Below are positions 8,240 through 14,676 of a stretch of 64,000 nt of DNA, piece by piece. The notes below the pieces were generated by a model that was not told the DNA's origin, did not search any database, and was given only the letters and a program-made list of their open reading frames with translations. Numbering within the stretch: the stretch's first letter is position 1; every line of letters begins with the position of its first letter. Made by a program: the position numbers and the translations under genes. Source of the DNA: Pseudomonadota bacterium (GTDB lineage: Bacteria > Pseudomonadota > Gammaproteobacteria > Burkholderiales > Ferrovaceae); NCBI GenBank assembly GCA_021798835.1, contig JAJZBQ010000005.1, positions 62,001 through 126,000 of the forward strand, given 5' to 3'.

Positions 8240-9394
8240 TCAATGAATCGCCCAGGTACCGGACTGGGCTCCGCTTGACCACACCCCCGATCCTCCCATC
8301 GCCGTTACCCCTCCCGTAAAAGTCGCCGCTGCCCCGTTGGTGAAAGAGGCCTGACCGGCGCTGGTGATCGTCCCGCTGACGGCCAGTGTTCCCGTGGCAG
8401 GCGAGGAACATGTCCCCGAAATCGTACCCGGCGTGGACGTTGCCGACAGGTTTACCGTCAGCGAGCAGGTTCCCGATCCTGTGGGGCCGGTCATGGTGCC
8501 GGCATAGGTGCGAGCAGCAGGAATCAACTGAATGGTGGGATTGACGTAGACTTGAGATACCGCGTTGCTGACCGCCGTTGGCCAGGTCACGGTAGCGTAG
8601 CTGACGCCCGCCGTCAGGGATGCACCGACGGCCACCTGTTCCAGTACATTCCCGGCCAGATCGGTCATGGCAAGGGGAACGCCCCCCGTTCCACCGGTCA
8701 GGGCGATGCTGTCCAGCACGGCATCTTCGCCCGTATGGTTCGCCGTGAAAGGAGTGATGAACAGGTCCCCGTTGTTCCAGGAATTCCAGACCATCACCGA
8801 TGCCGCCGATTCCGCCAAAGCAAGCTTGGGTTGAGTTTGCAAACCCACCAACCGCGCCCAAGTCGCCAACTCGGCCAACGACAGAGGCAATCCGGTCGCC
8901 TGATTGCTCGCCACCGCCGCATTCAACGCCGACAACACCTGTGACACGGTAGTTCCGCCGGCCGCTGCCAACGTCAAGGTCGTCAACGGCGTCAGGTTGA
9001 CGTAAGCAGCCCCCGTCCCTGGAGTCTGCATGGGTTGCCCATAAGTCGTCATGAGCAGACGTCCGGTACCATCAGTGGCGCTGAGCACGATGAAACCGTT
9101 GTTCGAGCAACCACTGATGTCCACGCTGAAGTTACCTTGAGCATCCGTCACCGGATTCCCTGCCGAAGGACAGGGCACCACAGCCCCTGGTGTCGCCCCA
9201 AGTGAGGAACTCATGCTCACGGTGATGGGTGCATTCGCCAAAGGAGCTCCGCTCGCTGCCACTCCTGTAAGTAAGGTCTGCGAAGGCGTAGAAACCGACA
9301 TCGCAGAACCGCCTCCCCCTGACCCTCCTCCTCCGCCACCACACGCACTCAATGTTAATGTCGTCAGGACTGCCGCCGCCATTTTGGGGTTCAT
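8240..9394 (-). CDS. Exported lipoprotein embedded in the CARF operon
   Basis: About 384 residues. The N-terminus MNPKMAAAVLTTLTLSAC is a short lipoprotein signal with lipobox LSAC, followed by a Gly/Ser linker (GGGGGGSGGGGS). The mature part begins with a carboxypeptidase-regulatory or Ig-like segment (TGVAASGAPLANAPITVSM ... VTDAQGNFSVDISGC) and ends with a Gly/Ser/Thr-rich beta-type region. No enzymatic motif was recognised. The ATG at 9394 with GGAGAG ahead is preferred because it places the lipobox correctly; an earlier ATG at 9481 overlaps the upstream stop but would add 29 residues before the signal. It is co-directional and tightly spaced between two CARF genes, an unusual place for a surface lipoprotein. 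Its function is unknown. Confidence 0.7.
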   Translation of the reverse strand: MNPKMAAAVLTTLTLSACGGGGGGSGGGGSAMSVSTPSQTLLTGVAASGAPLANAPITVSMSSSLGATPGAVVPCPSAGNPVTDAQGNFSVDISGCSNNGFIVLSATDGTGRLLMTTYGQPMQTPGTGAAYVNLTPLTTLTLAAAGGTTVSQVLSALNAAVASNQATGLPLSLAELATWARLVGLQTQPKLALAESAASVMVWNSWNNGDLFITPFTANHTGEDAVLDSIALTGGTGGVPLAMTDLAGNVLEQVAVGASLTAGVSYATVTWPTAVSNAVSQVYVNPTIQLIPAARTYAGTMTGPTGSGTCSLTVNLSATSTPGTISGTCSSPATGTLAVSGTITSAGQASFTNGAAATFTGGVTAMGGSGVWSSGAQSGTWAIH

Positions 9395-9477
9395 GTATTC
9401 TCTCCAAGGAACCGTTGCAAAGAAGACAGCGTATCGCTCCGGTGCTCCCCAATAAGCTTCTGCAACATTGCATGCGT

Positions 9478-10332
9478 TCATGTCTGGGAGACCACATCAA
9501 AAGAAATCACTTTTTTTACATTGTCATGCCCCGGTGTCGTTTCCACATATTGCAGATCCACCCCAGGGTAACCCAGCGTGGCCAATGCTCCCGCGACTGA
9601 AACCGGCTTGGTTCCCCCGGTGATGTCGACGCTCAACTGGTCCTTCTCTTGTTCACGATCGATGATGCGCCGATAGCCATCTTTCAACGCCATCACATCA
9701 GTAAAATCCACCTTTTCTTCGGAAAATTTGATCGTTGCGATTTGCGGAAAAAACCAGTCCAACACCGCACGAAACACAGGTTCCCCTGCCATCGACGTTT
9801 CAGACGTCACAAACGTGATCTGCTTGACGCAATCAGCATGAGGTTTAAGCCCTCGAATGAACTGTTCGATGGGCGTTTTAAACCGTTCAAGTTGCCGCAT
9901 TTTTTCATCAAATTCGACGATACCAGGATCCAACTCGAGAACTTTCGTATCCTCGATCAGACAATCGTGACCTTGTGCCGACTTCCCCAACTTCTGATTG
10001 ATGGATGACAACGCAAAAACCAGATGAGACTTGGGTTCAACCTGACCTCGTGCTCTCACCGTGCGAAACCGCGCAGAAAAATACTTTCGCCCCAACCGAT
10101 AGGCCATAAAGGCTGAGAATAACAGTAGGATCACCATCACCATCATCCCCAGGAAAAACCCGGGCTGACCCATTTGCAGCGGGTAAATTCTGGAGAACAG
10201 CACGTTGCCTTCGATCCCATCGGCAATCCAGCTCTCCAGCAAGGCACTGCTTAAAGCAAACACGGCCAGCGCCAACTTGTTGGCGTATTCACGAATCTGT
10301 GGGGGATCAACCCTGGCAAACCGTAACATCAC
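9478..10332 (-). CDS. CARF protein with two N-terminal transmembrane helices
   Basis: 284 residues. Two hydrophobic helices (about residues 18-37 and 55-78, the latter GFFLGMMVMVILLLFSAFMA) precede a soluble domain. That domain has a CARF-like Rossmann pattern: SHLVFALSSINQ as first strand and QLSVDITGGTKPVSVAGALA near residue 245 as the ligand-binding glycine motif. It would be a membrane effector responding to cyclic oligoadenylate made by Cas10, in the general manner of Cam1, which pairs a membrane segment with CARF. Two helices and greater length separate it from the single-helix Cam1 architecture. Start is GTG at 10332 (GGAGA nine bases upstream) or the next codon, ATG. It follows the Can2-type gene directly. 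Confidence 0.75.
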   Translation of the reverse strand: MMLRFARVDPPQIREYANKLALAVFALSSALLESWIADGIEGNVLFSRIYPLQMGQPGFFLGMMVMVILLLFSAFMAYRLGRKYFSARFRTVRARGQVEPKSHLVFALSSINQKLGKSAQGHDCLIEDTKVLELDPGIVEFDEKMRQLERFKTPIEQFIRGLKPHADCVKQITFVTSETSMAGEPVFRAVLDWFFPQIATIKFSEEKVDFTDVMALKDGYRRIIDREQEKDQLSVDITGGTKPVSVAGALATLGYPGVDLQYVETTPGHDNVKKVISFDVVSQT

Positions 10333-10336
10333 GACG

Positions 10337-11482
10337 CTATTTCTCCAATATCCATGTTTCCAGATCCGCCTCCAGTTGGGATATGTTGCTTGCCGTCAAG
10401 ATGCGAATACGCCTTTGGTCCGCCTTTTCCTGCAAACCGGCAGTGATTTCTCCCACCAGCAGCACCAACGCCGCATGCACAGTCAGCCCACCAAAACGAC
10501 TCTTGATGCTGTCCAACTTGTAGATAAACGGGTTAATATCAATCCCTCTGTTTCGATGGGCTTTGCATTCAATGAGGAACAATTGATTCCGATTGACAAA
10601 CACCACATCAAACTCATTCTCGGGTCCGATGTCCTTTTCGATGCCTCCCACACTGAACACCATGCCCTGACGAAGATCGCGGATGGGATATCGGTGCGAG
10701 AGGGATTCCACGCGCTGACGCAGGAAAATCTCGAACCACGCTCCCCTCAAAAAAGCCCCCATCCTGGCATCCACCCACCATGCACCGTGCAGATCCTTTC
10801 GCCCAAGATGACACGACAAGCATCGTTCCATCAACCGTTTCAGGCCATTGCGTTGCCATGCCAGCTTTGGCTCTCTTTCGTTGCACCAACCCACCTTTCT
10901 TTCCTTTATCCCCCTGCCCTGGAACTGTAATAAATGCACCAATTCCGCCACCTTATGGGGGTGGTTGGTCTGGTAATCTTCGAACAAAAACTCCGCCAAC
11001 CTGCGGTAAGGGGCTGGCAACTCTTGCCGACTATCCGATATGGAAAATCCATGAGCTTCCGCGATGTCATTGAGCCCCAGACAATCGTTCAACTTCGACG
11101 GACCCTGATCCCTCAACCATTGAACAGCGTTGTTTTGTTCGATGTAGTAAATGGCATGGCTACCTTGGTTGAAGGCCTCAAAAGCCGCAAGGGTCATGGT
11201 CTTCTTACCACCGGTAACGTTCAGAAGAGCACGGGAATATCGGGATGACAATTCACGAAACCGCTGGCGCATCACCATGAAATCGCAATCGTTTCCAAGA
11301 TCCTCGATTTGCACGGTTCGACCATGGGTTGTCAGCACTCGCTCCAACGCCGAAGCACCGGCTTTCATCTGGGTATTGCTGACCACCAGAACCGCCTGCT
11401 CGACAGCAAAAGCGGGGTCCAACAGGGGAATCAAATTGGGCAACGCCTGACCAGAAACAAGGCACACGTGGGTAACAATCAT
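10337..11482 (-). CDS. Can2/Card1-type CARF nuclease
   Basis: 381 residues with the DUF1887 architecture. The N-terminal CARF domain (about 1-150) contains ALLNVTGGKKTMTLAAFEAF, the cyclic oligoadenylate-binding motif. The C-terminal PD-(D/E)XK nuclease has FLRGAWFEIFLRQRVE followed by ENEFDVVFVNRNQLFLIECKA (about residues 286-306), giving the catalytic D and E-x-K. Characterised homologues (Treponema Card1, Can2) are activated by cA4 and cut single-stranded DNA and/or RNA or nick supercoiled DNA, causing dormancy or arrest. The ATG at 11482 has AAGGA upstream. It is the first of the tightly spaced effector genes, which favours a promoter in the roughly 110-bp gap upstream. cA4 use agrees with the downstream DUF1874 gene. 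Confidence 0.88.
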   Translation of the reverse strand: MIVTHVCLVSGQALPNLIPLLDPAFAVEQAVLVVSNTQMKAGASALERVLTTHGRTVQIEDLGNDCDFMVMRQRFRELSSRYSRALLNVTGGKKTMTLAAFEAFNQGSHAIYYIEQNNAVQWLRDQGPSKLNDCLGLNDIAEAHGFSISDSRQELPAPYRRLAEFLFEDYQTNHPHKVAELVHLLQFQGRGIKERKVGWCNEREPKLAWQRNGLKRLMERCLSCHLGRKDLHGAWWVDARMGAFLRGAWFEIFLRQRVESLSHRYPIRDLRQGMVFSVGGIEKDIGPENEFDVVFVNRNQLFLIECKAHRNRGIDINPFIYKLDSIKSRFGGLTVHAALVLLVGEITAGLQEKADQRRIRILTASNISQLEADLETWILEK

Positions 11483-11595
11483 GACTCATCCTTATGTTGT
11501 AAACTCACCAGACTATCCGATACATATAACAAAGCCTGCGTCGAATGGTAATACAATCCATTTTAATTAGCAAAGGTTTTACACACTCCCCCTCA

Positions 11596-12414
11596 CTATG
11601 ATTTCTGATCCATCTCTTGCCCCGGAGTGGCCGCATGAACACGGTCACTCAATGCCGCCGAAAGTGCTACATTGCGCGCCGTATCACCGAAGTCAGCCGG
11701 CATGAGAATAACTGTGGTGGAATTGTTCTCCTGACCGATTTCCTGGATCATCTGAAAACGACGCAATTCCAACGCAGCCGGGGTCGCTCCAATCACGCGT
11801 GCCGCTTCGGACAGTTTGCGCGACGCTTCCAACTCACCTTCTGCCTTGATGATGCGCGCCCGTTTCTCGCGCTGCGCCTCTGCTTCCAATGCCATGACCT
11901 TTTGCATAGATTCCGGAATGGTAATGGACAGGATTTCCACCCGCGATACCTTGACACCCCAAGGCTCAGTAGCCTCATCAATCATCGTCCGTAAAACCTG
12001 AACGACCTCTCCCTGGGCATGCAACACACGATCCAGATCGTGTTGGCCAATCACCGAACGCAACGAGGTAATTGCCACTTGAATCACCGCCAATTCACGA
12101 TCACTGACATTCAACAGGGCAGCCGGCGCATCAATCACTGCATTCCATACCGCCACCACTAATTTTACTGGCACGCTATCCCTAGTTATGGCATCGATAT
12201 CTGGAACACGACTGGTCACAGTACGCATATCCACGAAACGTACTCGATCGACCAATGGAATGACGAAGTTAAGACCCGGGGTCAATACACGACTGAATTT
12301 TCCCAAACGCAGCACGACACCGCGCGAGTACTGGTTCACCATCCTGACGCAAAACATCAGGATGAACAGAACACCGACCGAAACCACTATGCCTTCTCGC
12401 ATCCCTTCCCCCAT
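11596..12414 (-). CDS. Slipin (SPFH/band 7 membrane protein)
   Basis: 272 residues. An N-terminal hydrophobic helix (VVSVGVLFILMFCVRMV) is followed by an SPFH domain: NQYSRGVVLRLGKFSRVLTPGLNFVIPLVD, VDMRTVTSRVPDIDAITRDSVPV and VILMPADFG near the end. The region EAEAQREKRARIIKAEGELEASRKL is the coiled-coil segment. Slipins form cage-like membrane assemblies that organise lipid domains and proteases. The usual NfeD partner is absent; instead the gene is coupled (TAATG, 12412-12416) to a small membrane protein. A downstream ATG at 12402 is an alternative start. It lies between the array and the CARF effector genes on the same strand, but a CRISPR role is only suggested by location. Confidence 0.85.
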   Translation of the reverse strand: MGEGMREGIVVSVGVLFILMFCVRMVNQYSRGVVLRLGKFSRVLTPGLNFVIPLVDRVRFVDMRTVTSRVPDIDAITRDSVPVKLVVAVWNAVIDAPAALLNVSDRELAVIQVAITSLRSVIGQHDLDRVLHAQGEVVQVLRTMIDEATEPWGVKVSRVEILSITIPESMQKVMALEAEAQREKRARIIKAEGELEASRKLSEAARVIGATPAALELRRFQMIQEIGQENNSTTVILMPADFGDTARNVALSAALSDRVHAATPGQEMDQKS

Positions 12415-12758
12415 TAAGTCGAACTTCGCGGTTTCAACAAGGCAAGTCCAAGAGATAAACATTGCACCAGACAGAGACCGAGCAACCCCCAAGCCACTCC
12501 TCTTCCCACCTGCACCAAGTACCCCAGCGCAATCAGCAATCCGCCCAAAGATACCAGAATACGCCCCCCTCTGACATCTAACCAGCTAAAGAAGGCATAC
12601 GCCGTCCCGAAACCCAACAACAAGTAGGCCACACCCCCGATGTGCTGACCGCTTTGGTAAAAATAAAACTCTGAAGAGGACCCATCGCCCAGTATGACCC
12701 ACGGCATAAACCATAACCACATTGTCACAATCCCCAATCCACTCGCTACCCACTTCAT
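12414..12758 (-). CDS. Small multi-spanning membrane protein, partner of slipin
   Basis: 114 residues, nearly all hydrophobic, with probably four membrane helices (around residues 4-23, 41-61, 65-83 and 87-108) and short charged connections. No family was recognised. Its stop codon overlaps the slipin start (TAATG), so the two are almost certainly translated as a pair, replacing the NfeD partner that commonly accompanies slipins. It is the first gene after the CRISPR array in the reading direction of the island. Whether it belongs functionally to CRISPR defence is unknown. Confidence 0.7.
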   Translation of the reverse strand: MKWVASGLGIVTMWLWFMPWVILGDGSSSEFYFYQSGQHIGGVAYLLLGFGTAYAFFSWLDVRGGRILVSLGGLLIALGYLVQVGRGVAWGLLGLCLVQCLSLGLALLKPRSST

Positions 12759-12978
12759 GATGTGACTCCCCTTAACCAGACAGAAGTTGCAAGAGTAATC
12801 CCATCAAAGCATTTCCACGGTTCCCGCAATATTGCACCATCCCGTCAACAACGTACCACCTTCAGTACGATACGCCATGCCATGCTCGTCCGTTATGCGA
12901 CGTGACCAATATCTATCAATGACCAACCGTCTAGCGATCTTTCCGTTGCATAAAGGGATTTTCAACAAGACAGCATGA
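12759..12978. other. Intergenic region between array trailer end and membrane protein gene
   Basis: About 220 bases with no convincing open frame, RNA gene or terminator. If the array is read on the minus strand, as proposed here, this is the trailer side of the array and the promoter region of the membrane-protein/slipin pair. I see no clear -35/-10 pair. Confidence 0.4.
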
Positions 12979-13974
12979 GCCTTAATCCCCTTCAGGAAGT
13001 CGGGGTAATGAAATTGATGTGGATCAAAGGTGTCCCTGGGTTTAACAAGTCTTAATCCCCTTCAGGAAGTCGGGGTAATGAAATATCGGCATCAAAATCC
13101 TGACGGGACTATCGGTGTCTTAATCCCCTTCAGGAAGTCGGGGTAATGAAATTTACACCGATGTTGCTGCTCCCATCAAGATTCAGGTCTTAATCCCCTT
13201 CAGGAAGTCGGGGTAATGAAATTGCGAAAGTATCTGGTAGCGGCGGAAGTGGCGAGTCTTAATCCCCTTCAGGAAGTCGGGGTAATGAAATGGAGGCGTT
13301 GAATCAGGTGGCCTTCAAGCCATGTCTTAATCCCCTTCAGGAAGTCGGGGTAATGAAATACAAAAAAGGCCGTCAGGTCTGCGTAGGAGATGTCTTAATC
13401 CCCTTCAGGAAGTCGGGGTAATGAAATTAATGGCGTTTGCCTACGGAGCGAGCGCCTGGGTCTTAATCCCCTTCAGGAAGTCGGGGTAATGAAATGAATG
13501 GAGCTTTTGGTTCGTCCATTCTCAATGTGTCTTAATCCCCTTCAGGAAGTCGGGGTAATGAAATTGGAGGCCGTGCTGTCCGAGGCCGAGACTGATGTCT
13601 TAATCCCCTTCAGGAAGTCGGGGTAATGAAATTCAACCAGACCAAAGGGGTCATGTACCATGAACGTCTTAATCCCCTTCAGGAAGTCGGGGTAATGAAA
13701 TACTGCTACCTGCGCGGCAGCGACCTGAGCGGCGTCTTAATCCCCTTCAGGAAGTCGGGGTAATGAAATTTGGGAACTCACAAGGGGTATCAGGAAATCG
13801 CCGTCTTAATCCCCTTCAGGAAGTCGGGGTAATGAAATCCATAGCGATTACGGAAGCGGATGTGGTAGTGTCTTAATCCCCTTCAGGAAGTCGGGGTAAT
13901 GAAATTCACCCCGATGCAGTTCTACCTCGCCTTTACTCGTCTTAATCCCCTTCAGGAAGTCGGGGTAATGAAAT
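12979..13974 (-). CRISPR. CRISPR array, 15 repeats of 36 bp and 14 spacers
   Basis: Fifteen 36-bp repeats begin at 12979, 13049, 13117, 13187, 13256, 13324, 13392, 13460, 13529, 13597, 13666, 13734, 13803, 13870 and 13939; the 14 spacers are 31-34 bp and all different. On the plus strand each repeat starts GTCTTAAT, contains CCCC and GGGG arms (a four-base-pair stem) and ends TAATGAAAT. Only the leftmost repeat differs (C instead of T at its second base). Read on the minus strand the stem is followed by exactly eight bases, ATTAAGAC, matching the length of a type III 5' handle. The degenerate repeat then lies at the trailer end and cas1/cas2 at the leader end, as is usual. These points favour minus-strand transcription, in line with the cas genes. 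Confidence 0.97.
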
Positions 13975-14117
13975 GCTGGCTTCGGGAAGCCCTGTTGTTA
14001 TTAACTTGTTTACTGCTATTGCGGACAGCAACCACTACAGGCCCTCCTAAAGACTGGCGCAGGGGTTACTTTACTCGCTTTCCCCTTAAGAATCAATGAA
14101 CGGACGATTTCTGGTTG
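13975..14117 (-). promoter_or_regulatory. Probable CRISPR leader
   Basis: The 143 bases between the last cas2 gene and repeat 15 lack a gene and are the likely leader if the array is transcribed on the minus strand. Three bases from the array lies a perfect inverted repeat, GGCTTC-GG-GAAGCC (13978-13991), next to the AT-rich stretch TTGTTATTAACTTG. No confident -35/-10 pair could be picked out; transcription might also read through from cas2. Orientation is inferred, not shown. Confidence 0.55.
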
Positions 14118-14393
14118 TTAAAGAACGATCGCATCCCAGTCTTCTGGCAACTTTCCCTTGCCAAAGCAGACGATATCCGATCTGTCTCGGCCACACAAGG
14201 TGTAATATCTGACGCGGTCGGTTTCATGATCGATGCAAAGCGCAACGGCAGCCTTCAACTGCACCAATCTACGCTTGTCCAGATGGCATTCGTACACACT
14301 CCCCTGCACCCGATAACCATAGCCCTCGACGGCATGCATGACACGATAGCGGCGGCGATCATCAAAAATGTCGTAACAGACGATGACCAGCAT
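14118..14393 (-). CDS. cas2: Cas2 (second of two tandem copies)
   Basis: About 91 residues. MLVIVCYDIFDDRRRYRVMHAVEGYG is the Cas2 ferredoxin-like start with the conserved Asp after the first strand, and GSVYECHL is the typical second strand. Cas2 dimers bridge two Cas1 dimers in the spacer integration complex. A GTG six bases upstream overlaps the previous gene's stop (GTGA) and may be the true start. It differs markedly in sequence from the adjacent Cas2 and so is not a recent duplicate. It ends just before the leader. Confidence 0.9.
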   Translation of the reverse strand: MLVIVCYDIFDDRRRYRVMHAVEGYGYRVQGSVYECHLDKRRLVQLKAAVALCIDHETDRVRYYTLCGRDRSDIVCFGKGKLPEDWDAIVL

Positions 14394-14395
14394 GA

Positions 14396-14674
14396 TCACA
14401 GGATCCAGTCAATTGGCAAACCCGGTTTCCTCCCCCTTCCTTGAAACCGGACACGCTCCTCACACCAGATACAGATCGGGTAGGCACGCAGACTGTCGGT
14501 TGCTGGATCAATGAGTTCCGTCATAGCCTGCCATAGTCGCTTGAATTGCTCTGCTCTCAACGCACATTCGAACACCGTAAAGTTCACCTTTTCGCCAAAC
14601 CCATAAAGCAGTTTTTCCATGGCACGGCGTTGCCGGTCATCGGACATATCGTAACTTATCAGCCAAAGTCGCAT
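14396..14674 (-). CDS. cas2: Cas2 (first of two tandem copies)
   Basis: 92 residues. MRLWLISYDMSDDRQRRAMEKLLYGFG has the Cas2 first strand, acidic residue and helix, with VNFTVFECAL as the second strand. It begins three bases after the RT-Cas1 stop and abuts or overlaps the second Cas2. Sequence similarity to its neighbour is limited to the fold-defining positions, which raises the possibility of a mixed Cas2 pair working with RT-Cas1. Both copies keep the acidic position, so neither is obviously degenerate. Confidence 0.9.
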   Translation of the reverse strand: MRLWLISYDMSDDRQRRAMEKLLYGFGEKVNFTVFECALRAEQFKRLWQAMTELIDPATDSLRAYPICIWCEERVRFQGRGRKPGLPIDWIL

Positions 14675-14676
14675 GG

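Noticed and set aside
8226..8861. Upstream extension of the NE0113-type CARF reading frame by 212 codons
   Set aside because: It is the shadow of the lipoprotein gene in another frame; the ATG at 8225 has a good ribosome-binding site and begins the conserved region.
12759..12978. Leader on the left side of the array
   Set aside because: The degenerate repeat lies on this side and the cas1/cas2 genes on the other, and the region is not AT-rich. It remains the alternative if crRNAs prove to be plus-strand.
13899..14099. Open frame of 66 codons over the last repeats and leader
   Set aside because: It is made from CRISPR repeat and spacer sequence and has no ribosome-binding site.
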